64,000 nucleotides of DNA from Hofstenia miamia (GCA_004352715.1 SCFE01000098.1:973436-1037435), one strand, 5' to 3'; positions 45,300-55,451 are shown, numbered from the stretch's first letter. Numbers and translations are program-made. Notes: generated by a model not told the origin, from the letters alone.

Positions 45300-47090
45300 C
45301 TTATAAATATCACAGAATTTAAAAATGAGTCAGTAATTACATCACTGCTAGATGGCGTTGCAAACCCCTCATTTATATTTGTGAGTCAGTCAAATGTCAT
45401 AGGTGTTATGAGAACTTCAGGGTGTCCCATTGGAACAAATTCTGTCTTTCCTTCACTACTCTTATGCAAATAATGTATTTCATTGGAATAAATATCAAAT
45501 TAATAAGTCAAGCACACTCATCAAAAATACATATACTTTTAATAGAGTAGAAATATACACTAAATTTTGTGGACAAGTCTCTCCGCAGTTATCACAGTCC
45601 AGTAGGTTTTGACCTGTAATTTTAATTGCTTTTCACATTTACTCTATTCATGTCTTTATTTTAACATATCAGTTTCTTAAATTGCTTAACATGCATTGCA
45701 AACTATTACAATATTTCTATGCATAATTTTTCTTTTTTAATGAGTTTCAGTTGATTAATGTTTTAGTTGGTTTCATTTATATAATAAATTTAAAGTATCA
45801 TTATGAAAAAGCACAAGTACATAGTTATTTTTCTAGCCATATGTGTCATACTTTAAACTGTCGCATGCATTTAAATGTATTCAAAGCACAAAATCTTTGC
45901 AACTTCACTTGGACAAAATTCCCAATATTTGAAAATTAGAAACATTCAAACATTTTCTTCTTTCGAAGTTTACCTTTTCAGGTGTAAATTCTATAATTAA
46001 ATTTTCTTTGATAAATGCATCTTCTGTTGAAAGCATAATAACTCAATTTTTAACAAAAGCATTGTTGCAATATTGTAACCCAATGTAACAATATTTTTTC
46101 TCTACCCTTAAATTGTTATTGAATATTCTTCTTAACTAGGCAAACTATAAATTTCTTTATATATTATTGTGTGGTAAAATTGCTGACCTTTCTTGGAAAT
46201 TTTCTATGATCAAAAATTGCTATCTAGAAATGCTACTGGATTTTCACTGAGATTTTTAAAGATCACATTGTGATAGATTAAATTGCCATTTCCATCAGAT
46301 GTTGAATCAATGCTTGAATTCAGTCAATTAATGTTATTGATAGATGGGTACTGCACAGTCAATATATTGCACAATTTGCACGTTCATTGAAAAATTGATT
46401 CAACACTGATGTAAACAAATTTAATCTGATAGTGATTTGCTATTAATATGACTTCACACACTATAATATTTCAAATCAGTTTTGCCAATTAGAACACAGA
46501 GGGTATGAAATGCAAATGCTTTATGTTAGTGTGATTCACAAACCCTGTAAAGCAACTACTAAAACTGCTTGGAGCTAGAACTTAATATTTTATTACATGC
46601 AATTCACTTGGATGGCCACAGTAAGTGTAGCCTAGTGAAAGCAATTTAGGTGTAAATTCGGCCTGTAAAGAAATGCACTTGGGTTTAATGACACAAGCCA
46701 TCTTTGAATTAAGTAGAAATATGTTCTGTGCTGTGGGGAAGTTTTCTAACTGCAATAGGAGTCCATCAATAGGCAACCGCTCCTCTCAGTATTACCAATT
46801 ATTATTGCATCTCAACTGCTGATGCCCGCTTGAATACTACCAAAAATTAGAGTTTATCACAGGACTCAAATAAATTGGTAGATTTTGTTTGCTTAGATCA
46901 TTCTAAGCTTCTGATTCTGTTAATCATTGTACAACAAAAAATTATCCAATATGGGATTTTATTACAATGGTAAAAAATGTTGGCATTAAAGCTTAGAACC
47001 AATCATGCTTCTTAACCAATCATGCTTCTCTCTGAGACAGTAGGGTTTACCGAGCATGCTCTACTTGATACAATTAACAGTTCTCAGTTT
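45300..47090. other. Intergenic, no clear gene
   Basis: AT-rich. The minus-strand frame 46582-46776 (64 codons, with Cys and Pro) looks a little protein-like but has no recognisable motif, and its neighbours are closed. Confidence 0.4.
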
Positions 47091-47094
47091 ACTT

Positions 47095-48050
47095 GAGATT
47101 TCGATTCGCAAAAACGCATCAATGCCGCAAAGTTAGCTGCACCTTTTGAAAAATTATCAAGGGATGAACTACTCAAACTTCACTCTACTTTCTTTGGAAA
47201 ATCTCAAATATTGAAGAATCGCCATCCCACTCAGAAGAAACACGCTCACCACTAGAAACATCAAATACTAAATGCATGAACAGCGACAATGTTTCTGAAA
47301 CAAATGTTCCAGAAATAAGTGAAACAAACCAATGAAAAGTCAAAGATATCAAAGAAAGAATAGATTGTTATAGGAACATCAATGTATCGCAATTTTTGGG
47401 CAAGTAAACTTGTGAAGGATCATGACGTCACTATTCATTCGTATCCCTGAGCTACAATCGAGGGAGAACTTCAAACATAATTTATCAAAACCAACAAAAG
47501 AACAATATAAAGAAGGTGATGATCAAACAAGAATTTTACACCTCTTTTCAAAAAATCGATTACTGCCATACACCATTCTTTTCGAAACGCAGAAATTACA
47601 TTGGACGAGCTTGCACCATTCCCATATATTAAAACGTTAAATAAAATGACATCGGAAGTCAATGTATTATCACATCAAAATGCAAAACGATTGCAGTACA
47701 AGATCTTTGAAAATAACCGCTATTTTTACAAGGGTGCAGAGGTTGATGCAGATCTATTTACACGAGGAGGAATTCATTTCTCTTAATCTGGAAATTCTAT
47801 ATTAGCACAATGCATTAAAAGCTATTTTGCAAATGCAAAGCATTCTTTCATCTACAGCTGCTCAATTTTGCTGCCAAAGCCACATAATGCTTATCAATCA
47901 TATTGACTAGCAAATACACCTATGCCACCGCAACATCACGGGCAATCACGTACCTTGTACTCACCAGCAATGATGAATCAAGGACGCTGCGCGCTCACCC
48001 GCAAACGCACGCCGAAGTCCTTTCAACTAAACTGCCTAATCAATTCTAAC
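47095..48050 (+). pseudogene. SGNH-hydrolase-like protein (copy B), broken
   Basis: In frames that shift near 47200 and 47340 the strand reads KLSRDELLKLHSTFFGKS, then VIGTSMYRNFWASKLV (block I, GDS replaced by GTS). After several stops and shifts it reads ADLFTRGGIHFS, stop, SGNSILAQCIKSYF, which matches the block V region (D-x-x-H-L-x-x-x-G-x-x-x-L-A). A Pro/Arg-rich tail reads on to about 48050. The overall order (helical N-terminus, SGNH domain, basic tail) suggests a transposon-encoded esterase-like protein. The oxyanion-hole blocks II and III are not legible. Confidence 0.45.
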
Positions 48051-48759
48051 CCTTAAAAGTACTAAAGCTCCGCCGCTTATTAACTTTTTACTAAATGGTA
48101 TGGATTTATTTATCTTTGCAATGCTAGGACTATGGGTACTTTACTGACACAAATTTTCCTTAAAATCTAAGTTTACACCATTTCTATCAATCCTCTGCAG
48201 GGTTATTTTCGGTTTTAGCAAAAATATCAAATTTTGAATTATGGTTGTAGATATTCACATTTGTTCCATCAGTGAGCCAGATTCTGTGATTGCAAATTTG
48301 CAGATTTCTACAAGAGCTTTAGTAAATTTTGAAATTCAGTTTTGTTTGAATTGATATTTCTAGTATTATTCGGAATAGAACTTTACAAACCAAGGAAAAG
48401 TTTCTCATTTTTGTTTTAATAAAAAATACAGAACCTGAGTTTATGTCGATGACGCCTGATTAAATAAGGATTTTTGGAATTGATTGTTTATTTTCAGATA
48501 CCATTACTAAACCAATAACTATAGATTTTGTAGATAAACTTACTAAATTTAAAAGTCGTTATTTGGCAGTGCTTAGGAGAGCTGTCTTATATGTGGAGCG
48601 AAGGCACAGTTATATGTATGTATATATTAAGGAAGTATGTGTATGTATCATCCTTGTCTATGGAACATCATTTGTGTATATCTAAAATATTTGAAGACAA
48701 AATCTTATTTGTTGGAATAATGAGTTTTCAAAAATTAATTCTAAAATACTTTACATATA

Positions 48760-49719
48760 CAGCATTATAATTTTGTAATATTTAATTTTCTACAGACAAT
48801 ACACCAGTTGTGTTGTTTTAGTTATAATAATGCTTTGATGTACATATTTGTAAGCCAGCCAGCTTTCCAGCCAATAGAATTCCTCTAGAAATTCTTCTAA
48901 ATCCTTCTACATGGCACTTTATAAGAGCGTTGTGCATGCATATTAAGTTTCATTTTGCCATAAATACAAGCCGATTGGGAAAAAGTAATCTTTAGCGATG
49001 GGACAACTGTGCGCCAGTTCAGTAATATTGAAGCTACAACTGTCAGACGCCCAGTAGGCCAACGATTCAATCCTCGATTTTGCCTTCCTTGTGTCAAGCA
49101 TTCCTCTAGCACAGTGATTTGGGGTTCAATGTCAGCATCTGGCCGTGATAACCTGTGGTTCTTGCCGCAAGGTGCTACCATGAGAGCTGCAAATTATCTA
49201 GGCTACTCCAGGACAGGTTACAAACCATGATGGGCGTGAAACGAACAACAGTGTTCATGCACGATGGTGCACTTTGCCATCAAGCGAGCTCCGTGACCAC
49301 TTGGCTCAACTCACAAAGGATAGGGATCTTGGGTCCATGGCCGGGTAACAGCCCAGATCTCAACCCGATTGAGAATCTATGGAGCATTCTAAAAGAAAAA
49401 GTGAGCAGGCACAATCCTACTGGTCTTGATGACCTGAAACGCATCGTCTGTGAAGTCTGGTGCACAGAGATGGACAATAATGTGTGCGAAAAATTGGTCC
49501 ATAGTATGCCCCATAGGCTGCAAAAAGTGATAGGAAACAAAGGGCAGCACACTAAATATTGACTGTTAGTCATTCTGACATGGTTTTATACTGTTACATT
49601 TAGCATGGCTACATAAATATACAATAGTTTTCCATATTGTTCTTTAATTTTGTTTAAAATATGTAGAAATCTTTAATATATGGATGTGTCACCAGACTTT
49701 TGGCCTTAGCTGTACACTG
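48760..49719 (+). mobile_element. Tc1/mariner element, degenerate, inserted in left arm
   Basis: Flanked by TA (48758-48759 and 49720-49721). Its right terminus on the minus strand is CAGTGTACAGCTAAGGCCAA, typical Tc1-like. The left terminus starts CAGC but then diverges, so that end is decayed or deleted. The right palindrome arm has the uninterrupted site (around 56865), so insertion followed the inverted duplication. Confidence 0.82.
48967..49562 (+). pseudogene. Tc1-type DDE transposase, 5' truncated and frameshifted
   Basis: Reads EKVIFSDG (first catalytic Asp, codon 48997), a frameshift near 49190, then TVFMHDGALCHQA (second Asp, codon 49263) and WPGNSPDLNPIENLW (Glu, codon 49371), ending at TGA near 49562. 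I count 35 residues between the last two acidic residues, one more than classic Tc1 (DD34E). The paired HTH DNA-binding half is missing. Not functional. Confidence 0.88.
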
Positions 49720-50246
49720 TAAATACGTTAATGGATAATATTATTGAAAAAGTTGTCCCATAAAAGAATTGTTTTTATCAATTTCCGCTAGTTTATCGCT
49801 GCAAATAATCAGGTAAATATATGTTTGAATAAACTTAAACAAAGGCCTCAGTTACACTTGGCATCTATTCGGATGGGTGTTACTAACCCACCAAATGTAA
49901 CTAAGCCAGCGGAGATTCGGCGGGTTTGTGGTAGTTTGAGTGGCATTAATTTATGAGCTGGTAGCTGGTTGTATTTAATTAAATAATTAACATGAAAATA
50001 ACATTGTGGCCAGATTCTTGATAAATCCATAAGTACATGACATAACAAATTATATACCTGATAAATACTTGACAAATTCTTTGGAAAATTTTAGGAATTT
50101 ATGTACATGTAAGTTATTTAATATCTTATCAATGCTTGGAAGAATTTTCGAAGTGATTGCCAATTATTTTAGTTTTCATTTACTAGGGTAATTTCAGCAA
50201 TGGAAATTGGCCTTTATTTGGGAACATTGGAACTCCGCACATCGTT

Positions 50247-50311
50247 GTATATCAAATACTGGGGTCAGGCTCGGCTCGTCTCGTTAGAAGCTCGGCTCGT
50301 TGACAAGTCTG
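50247..50311 (-). mobile_element. Truncated hAT MITE remnant in left arm
   Basis: Sixty-five bases matching one end of the complete MITE at 54564-54930: atatcaaatact, CTCGGCTCGT repeats, and terminus ttgacaagtctg. It is followed by the target copy tttactag (50312-50319), the complement of ctagtaaa in the right arm. Same insertion, same site, mostly deleted. Confidence 0.85.
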
Positions 50312-50880
50312 TTTACTAGGGTAGCTTCAGTAATCGAAATTGGTCTTTGTTTGGAAACATTGGAACTCCTCACATCATGGCAGCGACATCATGGCAGCGA
50401 ACAGCATTTATAAAAATTAATCAAAATGTTGAAATTCATCTTGATGATATTTTAGTTACAATACATTATTTATTCTGTTTTGAATTTCTCGACCAACGCT
50501 AGTCAAGGATATTTATAAACGAAATTTCAATATTCTATATTTCAAAAAATACAATCTTCAGATAACCTGATTAAAACTAGAAAAACTAAATTTTTCAATA
50601 TATATATAGGATTTAGTTACGCAACATTTATTACTTAATTTTCAAAACACAATGAATATCATTACAATCGAAGAAAGGGTCTGCCAACCACGCAAATAAA
50701 AGTATCCTAAACATTATTATTATTTATTATACTATTAGAAACATTTCTAAGAGATGATTTTAGAATTTAGGAAATTTGCCGGAATCAGAAGGTCTTGATT
50801 AAAGCTGCATTTCATTGGCGCATTACGCATGTCAATCATTAAAAAACCACGCGTCAATCAATCCCGTTTGCAGGTGTTGA

Positions 50881-50930
50881 CATACGTGGTACGTTGCTGA
50901 TAGGCGCGGCTGCCTTTGACGTCTCTTTAG
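50881..50930 (+). promoter_or_regulatory. Upstream region with ACGT-core motifs
   Basis: Contains tacgtggtacg (50883-50893) and TGACGT (50917-50922), a half-site for CREB/ATF-type bZIP proteins. The right copy has CCACGTACGTCA (53773-53784). Binding is not shown; the interest is that the downstream gene is itself leucine-zipper-like. Confidence 0.35.
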
Positions 50931-50966
50931 ATAATGTCAATCTGTGAGAAGACCAAAGAGCACTAG

Positions 50967-50974
50967 TATATAAG
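50967..50974 (+). promoter_or_regulatory. TATA box of mini-gene, left copy
   Basis: TATATAAG 32 bases before the ATG at 51006. With usual TATA-to-start spacing the 5' UTR would be only a few bases. The 55 bases before the ATG are identical in the two copies. Confidence 0.65.
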
Positions 50975-51005
50975 AAGTCTAATTCTGCATCAAATCATTT
51001 TAACC

Positions 51006-51395
51006 ATGCGTTTGATAAAGACTCTAAAGAAGCATTTATGGGTCCGTCGCTCTCGTTCATCTTCGCGGAACTCCAATGCAAAAGCGCAGGAGCTCGAAAG
51101 ACAAGTGGACTTTCTAGAAAATCAAGTAGATCACTTGCTTGAGTGCAATCAACGCCTGAGGGAGAAAATTCCAAAAATGCAGAAACAGACGCAAATGTCC
51201 AGACGAATGTCACATTGGAATTCTCTTTATCTTGAGGAAATAGAAGAGTTGTTGGGGCAACAACAGCAATTACAGAACGATTTAGATGAAAAAGAGAATT
51301 TTATCAATCAGCTCCAGGTTCAAATTCTCCACAAGACACAAGAGAGACGAACATCAATTGAACTCATAAAATTTGTAAATATTTTGATATCTTGA
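51006..51395 (+). CDS. Leucine-zipper (bZIP-like) mini-gene, left copy, 129 aa
   Basis: Intronless. Residues 13-26 are Arg/Ser-rich and basic. Residues 30-55 form a zipper with Leu at 30, 37, 44 and 51. The 'a' positions are Val34, Val41, Asn48 and Ile55, so the buried Asn typical of bZIP dimers is present (VDHLLECNQRL versus GCN4 VEELLSKNYHL). The canonical basic-region Asn and Arg are not at the expected spacing (residues 19 and 27 are Ser and Ala), so DNA binding may be altered or lost. A second Gln/Leu-rich coiled coil spans about 74-107. The C-terminus differs from the right copy through one extra base near 51339 that changes the last residues. TATA 32 bases upstream and AATAAA at 51400-51405 complete a gene of about 450 bp. 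Family unknown beyond the zipper; nuclear dimerising protein is an inference. Confidence 0.75.
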   Translation: MRLIKTLKKHLWVRRSRSSSRNSNAKAQELERQVDFLENQVDHLLECNQRLREKIPKMQKQTQMSRRMSHWNSLYLEEIEELLGQQQQLQNDLDEKENFINQLQVQILHKTQERRTSIELIKFVNILIS

Positions 51396-51399
51396 CATT

Positions 51400-51405
51400 A
51401 ATAAA
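51400..51405 (+). terminator. Polyadenylation signal of mini-gene, left copy
   Basis: AATAAA directly after the stop codon region (TGA 51393-51395). It is conserved in the right copy at 53258-53263 on the minus strand. Confidence 0.6.
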
Positions 51406-52194
51406 ATTTACTGATTCATTAGTTTAATTTTTATGCTTATTCATGTATTTTATACACAACTTTTACTAGGAAATATATTAAATTACTAAATAAATAGTGA
51501 TACTGCAAGTATTTGAATAACATGAAAATATGAAAAATTGCACAAAATCAATTCGTTAAATTCTCTAAAGTTATGAATTCTAAAAATGTAATATACTTTT
51601 GCTGTACTGGCAGCCTAATTTCACTAATAAAATAAATTAATCAAATGTAAAAATTCACTTAATTCATTTACATAGTTCAATGTTCATTGATTGAAAATGG
51701 GCATAACATAGGCACAATTTAAAATAATTATTCAATTGTGACATATTAACATAATTATAAATACTTTATGTTAGTCCATCACGGTGGAAAAGACCTACCA
51801 AAAACACTTTGTCTGTGTGAAAATCGATATTTTAATTTAATAGAATTTGTTGTTTAAGAATAGTTTTATTCGATTCTAACATTTATTTAGATTATTTGAT
51901 ATTTTTCAGACTGCCACTGTACTGAACTATAATTCGAATTAGATTCGAACTTACATTTATATTCGGATTTCATTTAAAATAATCCAGAGTCCTATTAAAT
52001 TCGTTTCACCACTATCTTCATATAATGAATGCTCATGTACATATACATGTATATTTACTTATATATATATTTTTTTTTTTGTAATATAGATAAATATATA
52101 ATACATATGTACATTATCCTTATATTTTGAAAAGGTATGAAAGCAATTTTTTTACTTTAAAGGGATAAAAATATTTTATAAATATACAAAATGC

Positions 52195-52450
52195 ATTTTT
52201 ATGTGTCCGTCGCTGTCGATTTTGTTAACTGCACTGCAATGCAAAAGCAGATGGAATCGCATTAGTGGAGTTTTCTCTAGAATCTAGAAGTGATCTGTAG
52301 TGTCGGTTCAAGGAAAGACTGAGGGAGATGATGAAAAAGATGCAGATGTAGAGACGAATGTCATCAATGAATTTTTTTATGAATAAAATCTGTTGTATAA
52401 AATACATAAATAAGCATAAAAATTGAACTAATGATCAGTAAATTTTATTA
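52195..52450 (+). pseudogene. Third, decayed copy of the leucine-zipper mini-gene
   Basis: 52199-52370 aligns to the coding strand of the left copy: tgtgtccgtcgct, ccactgcaatgcaaaagc-like word, gactgagggaga and gtagagacgaatgtcatca. It has deletions and stops throughout. It is followed at once by 52392-52450, which matches the 3' tail but in the opposite orientation (ataaaatacataaataagc ... cagtaaattttatta, as in the right arm). So the spacer contains its own scar of inverted rearrangement. Confidence 0.75.
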
Positions 52451-52740
52451 TTATTCAAATGAAGACTACACGGGAAAAAGGACATATGCCACACCGGACT
52501 TATGCCCTTTTCCCTCTTTTCAAAGTGGGCATATGAATTTCGTAACAAATACAGGCTTTCTTCTCCTTGCAATAAATGAGACACATGTCCTTTTTGACAA
52601 AACAGTGATATTCGGAAGACACTTTGGATCATGGTCTACATAATGACCGCCATAACTGAAAGTATCCCAAATTGTGACATATGCTCTTTTTCCCCTGTGG
52701 TTTTCCAATACTTGCATTGTCACTACATACTTTTTCTTCT
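52440..52740 (-). pseudogene. Possible beta/gamma-crystallin-like fragment
   Basis: On the minus strand 52723-52520 reads MQVLENHRGKRAYVTIW, then DTFSYGGHYVDHDPKCLPN and CVSFIARRRKPVFV. The order (strand ending in G-K, then Y-G-G, then C-L-P-N-I, then a strand with S-F-I) resembles a microbial/invertebrate beta/gamma-crystallin Greek key, and a second similar opening (FVTKFICPL) follows before a stop. The similarity is weak and could be chance. I see no start context or splice sites that rescue it. Confidence 0.3.
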
Positions 52741-53257
52741 TAGTTATTTATTGACTCCAGTAAGCTCTGCTAACGAAAATTCTTGGTGTTGATTTTATTT
52801 ATAAATGATTTCCGTAACTTACACAAAAATTTTTAAAAAGTTTATTTTGATAGGCAATTAATTTTGAGCATTCTATACAATTTGTGAAGAGAATTATATT
52901 TCGATAATTATTTCTTATGGATTTCACAGAAATCCAACAATTAAGGAACATCTGAAACATAAATTGCAAAATTGTATGATTGATTATTGATCAAATTAAT
53001 TGCAAACCTACGCAAAATTGAAATATGATCAAGTTTTGAGCTTACGTTTGATCTGAACCGATATTAAAATTTTGCCAAAGGCTGACCAATAACAGATCTC
53101 ACATATTTTATATTACGTATTCGCAACGGAACGAATTGATGCGTTCGTACCACCACATGTATTTAGTAATTGAATAAATAAATAACATATTTCCTAGTAA
53201 ATTTTTTGTATAAAATACATGAATAACAATAAAAATTGAACTAATGAATCAGTAAAT

Positions 53258-53263
53258 TTTATT
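53258..53263 (-). terminator. Polyadenylation signal of mini-gene, right copy
   Basis: AATAAA on the minus strand, at the position equivalent to 51400-51405. Confidence 0.6.
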
Positions 53264-53293
53264 AATGTCAAGAAATCCAAATATTTACAAATT

Positions 53294-53656
53294 TTATGAG
53301 TTCAATTGATGTTCGTCTCTCTTTGTCTTGTGGAGAATTTGAACCTGGAGCTGATTGATAAAATTGTCTTTTTCATCTAAATCGTTCTGTAATTGCTGTT
53401 GATGCCGCAACAACTCTGCTATTTCCTCAAGATAAAGAGAATTCCAATGCGACACTCGTCTTGACATTTGCGTCTGCTTCTGCATTTTTGGAATTTTCTC
53501 CCTCAAGCGTTGATTGCACTCAAGTAAGTGATCTACTTGATTTTCTAGGAAGTCAACTTGTCTTTCGAGCTCCTGCGCTTTTGCATTGGAGTTCCGCGAA
53601 GATGAACGAGAGCGACGGACCCATAAATGCTTCTTTAGAGTCTTTATCAAACGCAT
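53294..53656 (-). CDS. Leucine-zipper (bZIP-like) mini-gene, right copy, 120 aa
   Basis: Same architecture as 51006-51395: basic Arg/Ser segment, Leu30/37/44/51 zipper with Asn48, second coiled coil, TATA box, AATAAA. The first 67 residues are identical to the left copy although six codons differ by silent changes. Later changes are M68V, E80A, G84R, Q85H and E97D. A one-base difference after the HKT triplet gives a shorter, different C-terminus (12 residues from that point). Both frames are intact in an otherwise decaying repeat, which suggests recent activity or selection. Confidence 0.75.
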   Translation of the reverse strand: MRLIKTLKKHLWVRRSRSSSRNSNAKAQELERQVDFLENQVDHLLECNQRLREKIPKMQKQTQMSRRVSHWNSLYLEEIAELLRHQQQLQNDLDEKDNFINQLQVQILHKTKRDEHQLNS

Positions 53657-53687
53657 GGTTAAAATGATTTGATGCAGAATTAGACTT

Positions 53688-53695
53688 CTTATATA
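53688..53695 (-). promoter_or_regulatory. TATA box of mini-gene, right copy
   Basis: TATATAAG on the minus strand, identical in sequence and spacing to the left copy. Confidence 0.65.
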
Positions 53696-54326
53696 CTAGT
53701 GCTCTTTGGTCTTGTCACAGTTTGACATTATCTAAATAGCCGTCAAAGGCAGCCGCGCCTATCAGCAACGTACCACGTACGTCAACACCTGCAAACGGGA
53801 TTGATTGACGCGTGGTTTTTTAATGATTGACATGCGTAATGCGCCAATGAAAGGCAGCTTTAATCAAGAGCTTCTGATTCCGGCAAATTTCCTAAATTCT
53901 AAAATCATCTCTTAGAAATGTTTCTCCTAGTATAATAAATAATAATAATGTTTAGGATACTTTTATTTGCGTGGCTGGAAGACCCTTTCTTTGATTGTAA
54001 TGATATTCATTGTGTTTTGAAAATTAAGTAATAAATGTTGCGTAACTAAATCATATATATATATATATATTAAAAAATTTAGTTTTTCTAGTTTTAATCA
54101 GGTTATCTGAAGATTGTATTTTTTGAAATTTAGAATATTGAAATTTCGTTTATAATTATCCGTGATTAGCATTGGACTAGAAATTCAAAACAGAATAAAT
54201 AATGTATTGTAACTAAAATATCATCAAGATTAATTTCAAAATTTTGATTAATTTTTATATATGCTGTTCGCTGCCATGATGTGCGGAGTTCCAATGTTTC
54301 CAAACAAAGGCCAATTTCGATTACCA

Positions 54327-54405
54327 NNNNNNNNNNNNNNNNNNNNNNNNNNNNNNNNNNNNNNNNNNNNNNNNNNNNNNNNNNNNNNNNNNNNNNNNNN
54401 NNNNN
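54327..54405. other. 79-base assembly gap between near-duplicate segments
   Basis: The sequence before (54172-54326) and after (54406-54543) the Ns is the same palindrome segment twice, about 90% similar. It starts aatgtattgtaactaaaata and ends ccaatttcgatta. The duplication may be real or may be two haplotypes placed in series. Confidence 0.85.
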
Positions 54406-54563
54406 ATAATGTATTGTAACTAAAATATCATCAAGATGAATTTCAACATTTTGATCAATTTTTATAATGTTCGAACAGCATATGATGTTCGCTGCCATTA
54501 TGTGCGGAGTTCCAATGTTTCCAAACAAAGGCCAATTTCGATTATTGAAGCTACCCTAGTAAA

Positions 54564-54930
54564 CAGACTTGTCAACGAGCCGAGCTTCTAACGAGCCGAG
54601 CCGAGCTTGAGCACAGTATTTGATATACATCGAGCCCAAAACGAAGCTATTTTAGGCAAAGCAAGTTTATATTTCTGCTTGTTAATTTGATTATGGAGAT
54701 TTTTCTTATTTTTTGCAGTATGCCTTTCCTATAATCTTATTTAAGAAATGTTTATTAAATAATAGGAAGAGCTATGTAAAAATTTCTTTGAGCACAATAT
54801 TTTTTAAAAAAATGCCGAGCTAAAACGAGCCTCATTCAGTCATTCAGAGATTTTATGTGGCGAGCCGAGCCGAACCTACACAAAATTTAAACGAGCCGAG
54901 TTTGGAAATGTCGGCTCGTTGACAAGTCTG
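54564..54930. mobile_element. hAT MITE with perfect ends and 8-bp target duplication
   Basis: Starts CAGACTTGTCAACGAGCCGA and ends with the exact complement of its first 18 bases. Flanked by ctagtaaa on both sides (54556-54563, 54931-54938). Repeats of CGAGCCGAG lie inside both ends. 367 bp, no coding. Confidence 0.92.
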
Positions 54931-55419
54931 CTAGTAAATGAAATTTACAACAATGGGAAAGCTCTTCGAAATTTCTTCCAAGCATTGATAAGATATTGAG
55001 AAATTTACTTATATACATAAATTCCTAAGACTTTGTCAAATTTATCAGAAATATAATTTGCTAAGATGTCGACAAAGTTTTGATAAAAATATTATTAAGT
55101 TTTCCAAGAATGAAGAAATATTTTTCTATTAGAAGATTAAAGTTCTAATACATTAACATTATTTATTAAATTCGATTGAATTTAGTAAATTGAAATTAAA
55201 GCAAATTTGGCAGACCTGTACATAATTCTACTATTTATTGCTATTGCGAGTATTCAAATTAATATGGGAATAATGTACGCAAAGTTGCAGCATGAAGTTC
55301 TTGAAAACTAAGAAAAGCCCCCATTAGCTTTATTCTTTTTTTGTTGTATCAAAATTTATATTTAAATCTAATTAAAATTCCAAGTTGTAATTTACATTTA
55401 ATTATTACCACAATTTTAG

Positions 55420-55421
<2 letters not shown>

Positions 55422-55451
<30 letters not shown>
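55422..55451. repeat. (AT)n microsatellite
   Basis: Thirty bases of AT dinucleotides in the right-arm-specific segment. Confidence 0.95.

Larger units (their letters stand above)
48160..51489 (+). repeat. Left arm of a 9-kb imperfect palindrome
   Basis: Pairs in reverse orientation with 53157-57260. Hand-aligned anchors: 48160-48380 with 57255-57060; 48595-48757 with 57010-56865; 49721-49850 with 56860-56650; 50040-50190 with 55090-54940; 50312-51489 with 54543-53157. Outer anchors are about 86% identical, the inner mini-gene block about 96%. The arm carries a private Tc1 insertion at 48760-49719. Confidence 0.88.
51490..53156. other. Spacer of the palindrome
   Basis: 1.67 kb between the arms. 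It holds the dead third mini-gene copy (52195-52450) and a small possible crystallin-like frame (52440-52740, minus). The rest is AT-rich and featureless. Confidence 0.7.

Noticed and set aside
49280-49573. Minus-strand frame over the Tc1 transposase.
   Set aside because: Antisense shadow of the DDE domain on the plus strand.
54166-54528. 120-codon minus-strand frame spanning the second N gap.
   Set aside because: Open only because Ns are read through. The two halves are the same non-coding repeat.
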